NCBI RefSeq assembly: GCF_014656415.1 | Contig: NZ_BNCJ01000030.1 | Coordinates: 1 to 36,443, forward strand | From: Seohaeicola zhoushanensis | Lineage (GTDB): Bacteria > Pseudomonadota > Alphaproteobacteria > Rhodobacterales > Rhodobacteraceae | Length of the DNA stretch: 36,443 nt | Direction of reading: 5' to 3' | Shown: positions 1 to 7,734 of the stretch, one piece after another | Numbering within the stretch: the stretch's first letter is position 1 | Layout: each line of letters begins with the position of its first letter | Program-made: the position numbers and the translations under genes | Notes under the pieces: model-generated | The model's input: the letters and a program-made list of their open reading frames with translations, nothing else | What the model was told of the DNA's origin: nothing | Database searches by the model: none

Positions 1-81
1 TTGGAACTTCCGAACCGCGTCAAGCCGCGCCGCGTAGGGGACCGCCGAGGCGCTTACGACTATCCGGCATCCATGCACTGA
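1..81 (+). CDS. 3' end of an upstream gene, possibly tnsA-like (partial)
   Basis: Frame 1 is open from the first base and ends with TGA at 79-81, giving a basic 26-residue tail ending PASMH. Only 7 bp separate it from the next ATG, so it looks like the previous gene of the transposition operon. In many Tni/Tns elements a TnsA-type endonuclease precedes the transposase, and this could be its C-terminus. The visible stretch is too short to carry a diagnostic motif, so the family is a guess from context only. Confidence 0.4.
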   Translation: MELPNRVKPRRVGDRRGAYDYPASMH

Positions 82-88
82 GTAAGTT

Positions 89-490
89 ATGTCCGATAAT
101 TTTCCAGCTGACAAGGATTGGGAAGAGGCCGAGCGCCGCGCGCAAGTGATCGCGGAGCTGCCGGTCCGGCTCACTCAGGGCAATGTCGACTGGGCCATGC
201 GCCAGTTGAATGTCAGCCGATCCACGCTCTTTCGTCTGGTGAAGCAGTTCCGGGAAGACGGGCGGACCAGTGCACTGCTACGGGATACCCGGGGGCCCAA
301 ACCGGGCATGCACCCCTTGGACCCGGCGGTGGAAGCGATCGTGTCCCACCATTTCAGGGTTTTCTATGCCACCCGCCGCAAGCCCACCAGGACGCGGTTC
401 TGGCGGGAGATCGCTGCCGATTGTCAGGCGCAAGGGTTGGCACCGCCCTCGATCCGGCGTTTGGGCCGCTGGCTGGAGGGGCACGATTAG
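89..490 (+). CDS. tniA: N-terminal part of TniA-type transposase, cut off by an in-frame TAG
   Basis: This 133-aa product is the DNA-binding, helix-turn-helix part of a TniA/TnsB-like (Mu-type) transposase. A Ser-rich recognition helix (NVSRSTLFRLVKQF, about residues 41-54) is followed by the linker seen before the catalytic core in these proteins. It stops at TAG (488-490). The same frame stays open after three codons (Ala-Lys-Leu) and continues as the catalytic part from ATG 500. One base change, such as CAG to TAG, therefore explains the split. Whether the two parts work as separate polypeptides, are rejoined by amber readthrough, or mark a dead transposase cannot be told from sequence. 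No strong ribosome binding site precedes the ATG at 89, so translation may be coupled to the upstream gene. Confidence 0.75.
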   Translation: MSDNFPADKDWEEAERRAQVIAELPVRLTQGNVDWAMRQLNVSRSTLFRLVKQFREDGRTSALLRDTRGPKPGMHPLDPAVEAIVSHHFRVFYATRRKPTRTRFWREIAADCQAQGLAPPSIRRLGRWLEGHD

Positions 491-499
491 GCAAAGCTG

Positions 500-1735
500 A
501 TGGCCCGGCGTGAAGGCAAGGACAAGGCCGAGCGACGCCATCTGGCCACGCCGGGAGGCCTTACTGCAGACAGCCCTCTCGATATCGTCCAGATCGACCA
601 TACCAAGGCCGATGTGACAGTGGTCGACCCGGTGACGCGTCGCCCGCTCGGTCGTCCGACGCTGACCGTGGCAATCGATGTGAACACCCGCATGGTTTTG
701 GGGTTTCATCTGTCGCTGGAGCCGCCATCGCTTCTGGCTGTTGCGCTGTGTCTGACCCATGCGGTGATGGACAAATCGCATTGGCTCACTGCGCGGGGTA
801 TCAACACGGAGTGGGCTGCGCAGGGTATCCCAAACGCGATTTACGTGGACAATGGCGCGGAGTTCCACGCGCGCGCCTTCGAGCGGGCCTGTTCCGAATA
901 TCAGATCGACCTGCGGCACCGACCACCGGGAACGCCGCGCTATGGCGGCCATATCGAGCGCCTGATCGGCACGATGATGGGCGCGATTCACCTGCTGCCG
1001 GGCTCGCATTTCTCGAATATTTTCGAGCGCGGTGATCTCGACGCGGAAGCCGAGGCGGTGATGACGCTCAGAGAGCTGGAAACCTGGCTCGCTCTCGAGA
1101 TCACTGGCTCCTACCATGCGCGGGTCCACAGCGCGCTGGAAACCACTCCTGCGGCGGCTTGGGCGGCGCGGACGAACGAGGTCCAGGTACAAATCCCGGC
1201 CGATCTCAGGCAGTTCCTGGTCGATTTCCTGCCCTCCGAGCTGCGAGTTTTGCAGCGCGACGGCCTGCATCTCTTCCACATCCGCTACTGGGCGGACGAG
1301 CTGCGCTGGCTGATGGGCCGCGAAAGCCGCAAGTTCACGCTCAAATACGACCCGCGTGATCTTTCGCGCATCTTCGTGCTGACAGAGAACGGGATCATCG
1401 AAGCCCGGCCGGCGGATCTGACACGGCCTGCAGTCACGCTCTGGGAGCACCGCGCGGCGCGACGCGCTATGCGCGAGGCCGGGCGCCGGTCGGTAGATGA
1501 GGAACTGATTTTCAGGACGATCGAGGCGCAGCGCGACCTCGTCGACAGCGCCGAACGGCAGACGAAGGCGATACGGCGCCACCAGGCGCGGCGGGCGCAT
1601 TTGGTCCCTCTGCCGATGATCGATGTGACACCGGATGCCGACGCGCCAGATGCCCTGCCTGCGCCGGAAGGGACGGGGAGCCCGTTCCTCAGCCACCCCG
1701 GCTTCAAGGTCGAGGAGTGGTACGACGATGACTGA
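500..1735 (+). CDS. tniA: TniA-type transposase, catalytic and C-terminal part
   Basis: The 411-aa product carries the RNase H-fold integrase core and Mu-type C-terminal domain of a TniA/TnsB transposase. This enzyme cuts and joins the transposon ends. The catalytic triad is visible: Asp33 (VQIDHTKAD), Asp117 (IYVDNGAEF) and Glu153 (GGHIERLIG), a D,D(35)E arrangement. The Mu C-terminal beta-barrel region follows at about residues 230-310, then a basic tail rich in Arg and Ala. The protein lacks its own N-terminal DNA-binding domain, which is encoded just upstream in the same frame (89-490) beyond a TAG codon. The ATG at 500 has no clear Shine-Dalgarno sequence. The stop overlaps the tniB start by 8 bp (ATGACTGA), which points to translational coupling. 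Confidence 0.88.
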   Translation: MARREGKDKAERRHLATPGGLTADSPLDIVQIDHTKADVTVVDPVTRRPLGRPTLTVAIDVNTRMVLGFHLSLEPPSLLAVALCLTHAVMDKSHWLTARGINTEWAAQGIPNAIYVDNGAEFHARAFERACSEYQIDLRHRPPGTPRYGGHIERLIGTMMGAIHLLPGSHFSNIFERGDLDAEAEAVMTLRELETWLALEITGSYHARVHSALETTPAAAWAARTNEVQVQIPADLRQFLVDFLPSELRVLQRDGLHLFHIRYWADELRWLMGRESRKFTLKYDPRDLSRIFVLTENGIIEARPADLTRPAVTLWEHRAARRAMREAGRRSVDEELIFRTIEAQRDLVDSAERQTKAIRRHQARRAHLVPLPMIDVTPDADAPDALPAPEGTGSPFLSHPGFKVEEWYDDD

Positions 1736-2606
1736 GTTCCCGCATCTCTATCCGGGAGCCGGCAAGATCGCCGCGTTCAGCGCCGAGGAGCGCATTCATA
1801 GGATTCGCGCCGACCGCTGGATCTCCTATCCCAGGGCTGAGGCCGCCTTGGAGAAGCTGGAAACGCTGATGTCGTTTCCCGAGCGCGCCCGCATGCCGAA
1901 CCTGCTCATTGTTGGTGACAGCGGCATGGGCAAGACGATGATCATCGAGAAGTTCACCCGCGATCACGCATCGAGCTTCGACGAGACCAGCGGACGGCTA
2001 CATATGCCGGTTGTCGCCGTGCAGATGGTGTCTGGGCCTGATGAATCGCGCTTCTACCGTCGGATCCTGGCGGCGATCGGTGCCCCGGAGCCGCCGCGGG
2101 CGACACTGTCTGTGCTGGAAAGCCTAGCCTTGCGTCTGCTCGCCGAATTGCGTCCGGGGATGCTGGTCATCGACGAGATTCACAGCCTGCAGGCGGGGAC
2201 GATCCGCGAACAGGCACGATTCCTGAACATGCTGCGCTTTCTGGGCAACGAGCTGCGCATCCCGCTGGTCTGTGTCGGTACGGCGCAGGCCCGCAACGCG
2301 CTGCGCACCGATGATCAACTGGTGCGTCGCTTCGAGGCCTTCGCATTGCCGCCATGGCGGGAGGGCGAGGATCTGAACGGGCTGATGAGCACGCTCACGC
2401 GCACGCTGCCGCTTCGGCGCCAAAGCCAGATCGACGAGAAGGCACTCACGCGGATGATCAAGGTGACTGGCGGCATCACCTCGGGCATCTTTTCGATCTT
2501 GTCGCAGCTGGCGATCGCCGCCATCGAAAGCGGCGAGGAACGTATCCTCTCGCGCGATATTCTGGGCGGCGACCGGTTGCAGGCGGTCCTGGGAGAGCCG
2601 GTGTGA
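1728..2606 (+). CDS. tniB: TniB-type AAA ATPase, transposition regulator
   Basis: This 292-aa protein belongs to the TniB/TnsC family of AAA+ ATPases, which select target DNA and activate the DDE transposase. Walker A is GDSGMGKT at residues 63-70 and Walker B is MLVIDE at about 145-150. A sensor-like stretch (VCVGTAQAR) and an arginine-rich lid region (LVRRFEAF) follow. The ATG at 1728 is chosen because it overlaps the tniA stop in the usual coupled way; an open frame extends further upstream but only inside tniA. The gene ends at TGA 2604-2606, overlapping the tniQ GTG. Length and gene order fit Tn5053-like elements. Confidence 0.9.
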   Translation: MTEFPHLYPGAGKIAAFSAEERIHRIRADRWISYPRAEAALEKLETLMSFPERARMPNLLIVGDSGMGKTMIIEKFTRDHASSFDETSGRLHMPVVAVQMVSGPDESRFYRRILAAIGAPEPPRATLSVLESLALRLLAELRPGMLVIDEIHSLQAGTIREQARFLNMLRFLGNELRIPLVCVGTAQARNALRTDDQLVRRFEAFALPPWREGEDLNGLMSTLTRTLPLRRQSQIDEKALTRMIKVTGGITSGIFSILSQLAIAAIESGEERILSRDILGGDRLQAVLGEPV

Positions 2607-3619
2607 CGGCGCACGGGCGCCTGCCGGTTGTCTACCTCCCCGAGGCGGACGAACGGCTGTCTTCCTGGGCCGCGCGCATGGCCCCGTTCTACGCCATGAC
2701 GGTTTCGGAATTCGTCGCCGCGCTTGGCCTGAAGGGGCACGAGGTGTTCGACCTGGAATGGCGTCTTTCGGAAGGGCAGGGGGCTCTGATCGCGGCTCGG
2801 ACCGGCCTTTCGCCCGAAGCAGTGCAGGCCATGGCATTCCGGGAGTTCGGGCCACAGGCGCGTATGATGATCGCGCGGAAGAGCCGGCATTACTGCCCGC
2901 ACTGTCCCGAAGAGCCGCAACGCAAATCCACAGCCTTGCCGTGGCGATTTCGCTGCCCGGTGCATGGCGTGGAGTTTCGGGACGCCACCGGCGAGACTCT
3001 ATCCGACCGGTTCGGAAGTGATCGCTTCAAGAAACTTGAACGGCATGCCGAGGCTGGGGTCACCTATCTCGATGCGTGGGCGCGCGGTGCGGAGCAGCGA
3101 ATGGAAGCGCCCGAAGTGCTTGAGGTTCTGACGGCACGGCATCGCCGCGCCTCGCCGCCGAACGTTTGGGAGCAGCCACGTATGTCTCTGAAGGACCGGC
3201 GGGACTATCAAGATTTTCTGACCACGCCGATCCTCCGGCAGGCACTGACGATCGTTGTCCCCGAATACGATCAGGTGGCGCCAGTGCTCGCCAAGCCGGT
3301 GCGACCCGGTCTCCACGCCTTGGCACAGGGTTCTCTGTTGCAGTGTTTCGCGCTGACGGTCGGCATCGGACGGATCATTGAGGATCCGGTCAAATGGGCG
3401 ATCTCAGTCATGCTCGTGAGCGATGCGGAGGGGCAGGGACGGGTCCGGCAGGCGATTGGCCCATGGCCGCTCTCGTTGAGGCGGAGTATCTCGGCTCGGT
3501 TCTGGCGCGCTGAGCGCGACGAGAGAGCACGCCAGTCTGCAGAAAAAGCCGCGAGACAGCGCCAGTCTCACAAATACCGACTCATCCAGTCTCATCAATA
3601 CCGGTCCAGAATCTCATGA
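2603..3619 (+). CDS. tniQ: TniQ family target-selection protein
   Basis: The 338-aa product has the TniQ signature near its start: proline-rich residues, then ERLSSWAARMAPFYAM, matching the conserved (S/T)W..R.A..Y(G/A)M pattern. A zinc-finger-like cluster CPHC ... CPVH lies at about residues 97-122. TniQ/TnsD proteins bind target DNA or recruit TniB. The GTG at 2603 is chosen because it overlaps the tniB TGA by 4 bp (GTGA); upstream in-frame ATGs lie within tniB. Unusually, the last ~18 codons run through the repeats at the transposon terminus, so the protein ends in a repeated QSHKYR / QSHQYR pattern encoded by the end repeats. Confidence 0.85.
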   Translation: MTAHGRLPVVYLPEADERLSSWAARMAPFYAMTVSEFVAALGLKGHEVFDLEWRLSEGQGALIAARTGLSPEAVQAMAFREFGPQARMMIARKSRHYCPHCPEEPQRKSTALPWRFRCPVHGVEFRDATGETLSDRFGSDRFKKLERHAEAGVTYLDAWARGAEQRMEAPEVLEVLTARHRRASPPNVWEQPRMSLKDRRDYQDFLTTPILRQALTIVVPEYDQVAPVLAKPVRPGLHALAQGSLLQCFALTVGIGRIIEDPVKWAISVMLVSDAEGQGRVRQAIGPWPLSLRRSISARFWRAERDERARQSAEKAARQRQSHKYRLIQSHQYRSRIS

Positions 3620-3667
3620 ACCCCGACTCGTTTTTCAGGGAAGTGCTTGAATCTCATCAACTCCGGT
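3564..3667 (+). repeat. Four direct repeats at the Tni transposon end
   Basis: Four related copies occur: AGTCTCACAAATACCGAC at 3564, AGTCTCATCAATACCGGT at 3589, AATCTCATGAACCCCGAC at 3610 and AATCTCATCAACTCCGGT at 3650. The starts are 25, 21 and 40 bp apart. In Tn5053/Tn7-like elements, multiple direct repeats near each end are transposase binding sites, and the position directly inside the TGACA terminus (3698) fits. The first two and part of the third overlap the 3' end of tniQ. Confidence 0.75.
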
Positions 3668-3698
3668 CATCCGACAGATTTCTCGTGATTTTCTGACA

Positions 3699-4225
3699 TG
3701 GCGCTGAGCATATCTTTTAAGGCCCGATAATGCAAACTTATTGGACATAGATGTGAACGGCAAGGCGGGGCGGTTAACTCGCAATATCGGAAAGAATAGC
3801 GCCGCCGTGGTTCAGGCTTCTGGCACGACATTCGCCCGACAAGACCCGGTCCGCGACCTTCATACGCTACCCGGGATGCCAGTTTGGGTCTTGTCGCCAC
3901 GTCCAGATACTCTCTAAGATGTTGCGTTATTATCGGACGCAGCCGTGAGCCACATGCATCTTTTGGTGGCACAGAAAGCTGTGCACCGGGCCTTGTTGCG
4001 CGGGCGGCTGGCGCTTCATACAACGGGGCTGGGGCACGTTTTCGGGGTATTTCCTGGCCGCTTCCGGCTTGGAGGGCCCTGGCGATCTTTCTGATCAGGC
4101 ATAGCTCGCGGAGGCAGGCCCATTTGCCGACGTCATGGCGCCCGATGGGCATCTCCCCGGGTGCGATCCGAACCGGCACCGGGTGTGCAACCGTGGACGG
4201 AAACGTGTTGCTGTCCGTCCGGCAA
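3699..4225. other. Intergenic region with no recognisable gene
   Basis: Between the transposon end and the leftward ridA gene there are about 530 bp. A leftward open frame (about 170 codons, 3667-4179) exists, but its product is rich in Arg and Pro, matches no family I know and runs into the transposon terminus. I do not call it a gene. A possible terminator for ridA lies at 4195-4220. The region may hold decayed coding sequence. Confidence 0.4.
4195..4220 (-). terminator. Possible hairpin terminator after ridA
   Basis: GGACGGA (4195-4201) pairs with TCCGTCC (4214-4220) around a 12-base loop, starting 5 bp beyond the leftward ridA stop codon. There is no clear T-run, so it may be only a weak terminator or an mRNA-end stabiliser. 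Confidence 0.35.
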
Positions 4226-4579
4226 TCAGCCCGGCAGGCGCGCCACGGCGATCATCTCGACGCGCATGCCGGCGCGGGCGAGTCGGACGCCGCCGGTTGC
4301 GCGGGCGGGCGGGTTCTGGGGGTCGACCCAGGCGTCCCAGACCTCATTCATCACGCCGATATCAGAGATGTCATCAAGCCAGACCTGGATCGACATCAGG
4401 TCCGCTTGGGATGCGCCCAGCGAGGCCAGAACAGAGTCGATATTGGCCAGCACCTGGCGCGTCTGGGTGGCGACGTCAGCGTCGAGATCGTCGGGCACCT
4501 GCCCAGCGAGGTGGATGATGTTGTCGGCGACGACCGCTTTGCTCATGCGCGGGCTGGGTTGGAAACGGGTCAATGTCAT
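4226..4579 (-). CDS. RidA family protein (YjgF/UK114), enamine/imine deaminase
   Basis: This 117-aa protein has the RidA fold signature: IIHLAGQVPDD near residue 20, the mid-helix TRQVLANIDSVLASLGAS, and the C-terminal PPARATGG...RVEMIAVA strand. RidA proteins hydrolyse reactive enamines and imines to 2-oxo acids and ammonia. The active-site arginine expected in the PPAR segment is present. The gene follows the M19-dipeptidase homologue on the same strand after about 33 bp and is probably in one transcript with it. A second, longer RidA lies at 9636-10091 in the same locus. That pairing suggests the pathway releases a reactive imine-type product; this is an inference. Confidence 0.88.
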   Translation of the reverse strand: MTLTRFQPSPRMSKAVVADNIIHLAGQVPDDLDADVATQTRQVLANIDSVLASLGASQADLMSIQVWLDDISDIGVMNEVWDAWVDPQNPPARATGGVRLARAGMRVEMIAVARLPG

Positions 4580-4612
4580 TGTGTTTTCCTGAGTGTCGTG
4601 ATGCGTGTGGGG

Positions 4613-5596
4613 TCAGGCCTCGGGCCCGAAGCTTTGATCGAAGAAGTCCAGCCAGTTGCCGCCGAGAATGCGGGCGGCCTCGGTTTCGGAGAAGCCGACC
4701 CTGCGCAGGCCGGTTGCAATCCCGCGCAGGCCGCGGTTGTCGGCGAACCATTCGGGCTGATCGGGGAAACCGGCGGCGTCGGCCGAGCCTTCGCCGTAAT
4801 CGATCTCGCGGGTCCAGCGGCCGACGCGCATCCATTCCACCACCGAATCCGGCTGATCCTGGCACAGGTCACTGCCGATCCCGATGCGCTCGACGCCCAT
4901 CAGTTCGGCGGTGCGTGCAATCATCGTGCAGAAGTCCTCTAGCGTACAGGCGCTGCCGCCCTTCAGGTGGTGCGGATAGACCGAGAAGCCCAGCATTCCG
5001 CCGCTCTCGGCCAGCGCGCGCAGCACCGTATCGGATTTGTTGCGTCGTGCCGGGTGCCAGCTGGCCGGGTTCGCGTGCGTGATGGCAATGGGGCGGCCGG
5101 AATGCGCGATGGCGTCAAGGGTGGAGCGTTCCGAGGAGTGGCTCATGTCGACCACCAGCCCGACGCGGTTCATCTCGGTCACGACCTGTCGGCCCATGCG
5201 GGTCAGGCCGGGGTCTTCGGCCTCGTAGCAGCCGGTCGCGAGCAGTGACTGATTGTTATAGGTCAGTTGCATGAAGCGTACGCCGAGCCGATGCAGCACC
5301 TCCACAAGACCAATGTCCGCCTCGATCGGGGCAGGTGTCTGGAACCCGAGGAAGATGGCAGTGCGCCCCATTTCGCGCGCGCGGCGCACATCGTCGCCGG
5401 TAAAGCCCTGCATGATCAGGTCGGAATGGCGTTGAAACCGCAGGTTCCAATCCGCGATGTTCCGCACAGTTTCGCGGAAATCCTCGTGGTAGGCTATGGT
5501 GACATGGACGGCGTCCACGCCGCCTTCGCGCATCTGACGAAAGATCTTTTCCGACCAGTTCGCGTATTGCAGGCAATCGATGAGGTAGCTGGACAT
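4613..5596 (-). CDS. Membrane dipeptidase-like protein (peptidase M19), atypical metal site
   Basis: The 327-aa product aligns along its length with the renal dipeptidase (M19) family, a TIM-barrel zinc hydrolase of dipeptides and dehydropeptides. Conserved are VVDMSHSS (His like H198 of the human enzyme), AITHANP (like H219), PARRN (substrate Arg) and GIGSD (Asp like D288). The N-terminal H-x-D metal motif (normally DGHND) reads LIDCLQYANW, and the E-G-G glutamate that normally bridges the two zincs is replaced by GFQT. Three of five metal ligands thus look lost, so the enzyme may bind one metal or do other chemistry. The start at 5596 has a good ribosome site (AGGGGA, 7 nt away). It is divergent from the LysR gene and followed by ridA. 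Confidence 0.85.
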   Translation of the reverse strand: MSSYLIDCLQYANWSEKIFRQMREGGVDAVHVTIAYHEDFRETVRNIADWNLRFQRHSDLIMQGFTGDDVRRAREMGRTAIFLGFQTPAPIEADIGLVEVLHRLGVRFMQLTYNNQSLLATGCYEAEDPGLTRMGRQVVTEMNRVGLVVDMSHSSERSTLDAIAHSGRPIAITHANPASWHPARRNKSDTVLRALAESGGMLGFSVYPHHLKGGSACTLEDFCTMIARTAELMGVERIGIGSDLCQDQPDSVVEWMRVGRWTREIDYGEGSADAAGFPDQPEWFADNRGLRGIATGLRRVGFSETEAARILGGNWLDFFDQSFGPEA

Positions 5597-5699
5597 CCGG
5601 AAGTCCCCTGAACTTGTTCGTGAGTTTCCGGACTATTGCCACGTGGCAGCGCTTCAGTCACATTCAAACGGCTTAACCGCATTAAAGGAATGTTGAAGA
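5597..5699. promoter_or_regulatory. Divergent promoter region with LysR-type palindrome
   Basis: This 103-bp gap separates the leftward dipeptidase gene from the rightward LysR gene. It contains a perfect 12-bp palindrome, TGCCACGTGGCA (5637-5648), and an outer inverted pair TCCGGAA (5596-5602) / TTCCGGA (5626-5632). LysR regulators usually bind such dyads in the divergent gap and control both sides. No convincing -35/-10 pair was identified by eye. Confidence 0.5.
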
Positions 5700-6629
5700 A
5701 TGGCCATCAAGATCGAGATGCTGCGGAATTTTGTCGCCGTCGCCGAGCTAGGCAATCTGAACGATGCGGCCGAGCGGCTTGGCCGCACCGCCTCGGCGGT
5801 CTCCATGTCGCTTAAACAGCTGGAGGATCATCTGGGCGCGCCGCTGTTCGAGACTGATCGGAAGAACCGCTTGACGGCTCTGGGCCAGTTCACGTTTGCC
5901 GAAGGGCGCCGGGAGGTCGAGAATTTTAATCGTTGTATCGAATCCATTAGCGCCTACGCGCAGGCGCGGGTGGGCACTGTCCGGATCGGGGCCGTTCCCT
6001 CGGTCACCGCTGTTCTCTTGCCGCCTGTCGTTCAGGCGTTTCGCGCCGAGCGGCCCGATGTCATTATCCACATCCGCGACATGGACTCGACCACCGTGCT
6101 TCGCGAGGTCGAGATGCAGCGCATCGACATCGGGATCGCGTCAGGCCGGGGCAGCCTGTCTTCGATCACCACGCGGCCGCTGTTCTCGGACAGGTTTGGC
6201 GTGGTGTGCTGCGCGGGCCACCCGTTGCAGGGTCTTAAGCAACCACTGCAATGGGATGACCTTCGGCCCTATACGCTGATCTCGAACGCGACCGGCGCAC
6301 AGATCGCCAGCCCCGAGTTCCGGACGATGGATGAGGCCGCACACCTGCGCATCCGCAATACCGGATCGGTTCTGGGGATGGTGCGGGCGGATGTCGGGAT
6401 TACGGTCCTGCCGAAGTTGACGCTGGATGGGCAGGCGGATGATTTTCTGTTTCTGCCGCTTGCCGACCCGGCTGCGACGCGTCGGGTCAGCATTCTCACC
6501 CGAAGCCACGCCGAGTTGCCGCCGGTCTCGCAAATGTTCGAACGTGCGATCTTCGACGGCGTGGCGAGAAGGGCCCGCAGCCATCCCGATGACTTCAAGA
6601 TAGTTGAAGTATGCGCCACTACTTCTTGA
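5700..6629 (+). CDS. LysR family transcriptional regulator
   Basis: This 309-aa protein has the LysR N-terminal winged helix-turn-helix (LRNFVAVAELGNLNDAAERLGRTASAVSMSLKQLEDHLGA... pattern across residues 8-50). A periplasmic-binding-protein-like effector domain follows from about residue 90. It lies back to back with the dipeptidase/ridA pair and directly upstream of the TAXI transporter genes, so it probably regulates both arms in response to the imported substrate. Classic LysR autoregulation from the shared gap (palindrome at 5637-5648) is likely but inferred. No strong Shine-Dalgarno precedes the ATG, although AAAGGAATGTTGAAG lies just upstream. Confidence 0.92.
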   Translation: MAIKIEMLRNFVAVAELGNLNDAAERLGRTASAVSMSLKQLEDHLGAPLFETDRKNRLTALGQFTFAEGRREVENFNRCIESISAYAQARVGTVRIGAVPSVTAVLLPPVVQAFRAERPDVIIHIRDMDSTTVLREVEMQRIDIGIASGRGSLSSITTRPLFSDRFGVVCCAGHPLQGLKQPLQWDDLRPYTLISNATGAQIASPEFRTMDEAAHLRIRNTGSVLGMVRADVGITVLPKLTLDGQADDFLFLPLADPAATRRVSILTRSHAELPPVSQMFERAIFDGVARRARSHPDDFKIVEVCATTS

Positions 6630-6709
6630 TTGATTGGAATCCCAGCTCATGCGGAATTAACACATCACGAAGCCGGCCCGCCCGGCAGATTTCAAGAGGG
6701 AGAAATCGC

Positions 6710-7723
6710 ATGACCACCGACATAACCAGACGAACGCTTCTGCGCGGCACCGCCGCAGCTGCCTTTGCCCTGTCCGCACCCCGGTTTGCGCTGGCACAGG
6801 CGCCCGACTTCCTGACGATTGGCGGCGGCCCCTCAGGTGGCGTGTTCGGGATCGTCGGGACGGCGGTCGCCAACCAACTGTCCGCGATCTTCCCCGCGAC
6901 CATCATCGACGTGCAACCCGGCGGTTCGGGGCCGAACCTGCTGCGCGTGCGCGACGGCAAGGCCGATCTGGGGATCACCTCGGCCAACAACGCGCTCGAC
7001 GCCTGGAACGGCCGTGATCCGGCAACGCCCGAGGCACCGGTTCAGAATGCACGCGGCCTGATGACCATCATGCAGAGCGCGATCCAAATCTGGGTCGATG
7101 CGCGGTCCGACATCCATTCGCTCGAAGATCTGCGCGGCAAGCAGGTCAGCGCGGGTCAGCCCGGCCAAACCTCTTGGCTGACCTTCGAGAACCTGCTCGC
7201 GGCGGCCGGAATGACCATCGCCGACATAGAAGCCGATGGTGGCAAACTGCACCCGCTTAGTTGGTCGGAATCTCATGAGGCGCTGAGCAATGGTCAGCTC
7301 GACGCGGTGATGTGGCTGTCGCTCTGGCCGCATCCGACGGTGCTGCAGAACGAAACGGTCCGCCCGATGCGCGCCCTGTCGTTCGATCCGGCGGTGCTGG
7401 AGAAATTCGTGGCCGATCACGGAGCCGGGTTCGAGCCGGTCACGCTGCCCGCGGGCCTGTTCGGCGGCCAGGAAGAGCCCGCCCAGACGCTGGGCACCAA
7501 CACAATTCTGTTTGCAGGCGCGGAAATGTCGGACGAGACGGCCTACGCCATCGTCAAGCAGCTGTGGGAGAACCGTGAGGAGCTCTACACGGCGCATTCT
7601 CTGCTTCGCTACATGACCCCCGAAACCGTTGGTCAGGGCATGGTCGTGCCGGTTCATCCGGGCGCGCGGAAATACTTCGAAGAGCAGGGGATCACGGTCT
7701 CCGATTCCAAGCTCGACGCCTGA
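6710..7723 (+). CDS. TAXI family TRAP transporter solute-binding protein
   Basis: The 337-aa precursor begins with a twin-arginine-type signal (TRRTLLRG, hydrophobic Ala-rich core, cleavage near FALAQA). The mature protein starts with LTIGGGPSGGVFGIVGTAVA, typical of TAXI (TRAP-associated extracytoplasmic immunogenic) receptors. It should capture a small organic anion, often a carboxylate or amino-acid derivative, in the periplasm for the permease encoded next. The ATG at 6710 is chosen over an earlier in-frame start because of the signal peptide and the GAGGGAGA ribosome site 7 nt upstream. It is 11 bp from the permease gene. The true ligand is unknown; the M19 and RidA neighbours suggest a peptide-like or dehydroamino-acid compound. 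Confidence 0.9.
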   Translation: MTTDITRRTLLRGTAAAAFALSAPRFALAQAPDFLTIGGGPSGGVFGIVGTAVANQLSAIFPATIIDVQPGGSGPNLLRVRDGKADLGITSANNALDAWNGRDPATPEAPVQNARGLMTIMQSAIQIWVDARSDIHSLEDLRGKQVSAGQPGQTSWLTFENLLAAAGMTIADIEADGGKLHPLSWSESHEALSNGQLDAVMWLSLWPHPTVLQNETVRPMRALSFDPAVLEKFVADHGAGFEPVTLPAGLFGGQEEPAQTLGTNTILFAGAEMSDETAYAIVKQLWENREELYTAHSLLRYMTPETVGQGMVVPVHPGARKYFEEQGITVSDSKLDA

Positions 7724-7734
7724 GGACCGCACAG

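Larger units (their letters stand above)
1..3698 (+). mobile_element. Tn5053/Tn7-like transposon, one end (left part outside window)
   Basis: Three tightly coupled genes for a DDE transposase, an AAA ATPase and a TniQ protein form the classic tniABQ core. Just after tniQ lie four copies of a repeat of about 18 bp (3564-3667). The sequence then reads TTTCTGACA, ending at 3698; on the other strand this is TGTCAGAAA, the TGT...ACA type of terminus used by Tn5053 and Tn7 relatives. I therefore place the transposon end at about 3698. The other end is not in the window, so the 5-bp target duplication cannot be tested; the five bases after the end are TGGCG. No cargo is visible on this side, since tniQ abuts the end. 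The boundary is an inference from the terminus pattern. Confidence 0.7.

Noticed and set aside
278-1696. Leftward 470-codon frame opposite tniA
   Set aside because: tniA shows a full DDE triad and coupled neighbours. The antisense frame has no recognisable domain.
3564-3667. Short spaced repeats that could suggest a CRISPR array or a CRISPR-associated transposon
   Set aside because: Repeats are degenerate, about 18 bp, with uneven 3-22 bp gaps, and lie at a Tni-type terminus. No cas genes are in the window, so they are transposase binding sites.
3667-4179. Leftward open frame of about 170 codons next to the transposon end
   Set aside because: Composition is Arg/Pro-rich, no family pattern is seen, and the frame runs into the transposon terminus. 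Probably chance or decayed sequence.
3884-4942. Long rightward open frame (about 350 codons)
   Set aside because: It runs antisense through the ridA and M19 genes, both of which have clear family motifs. It is a shadow.
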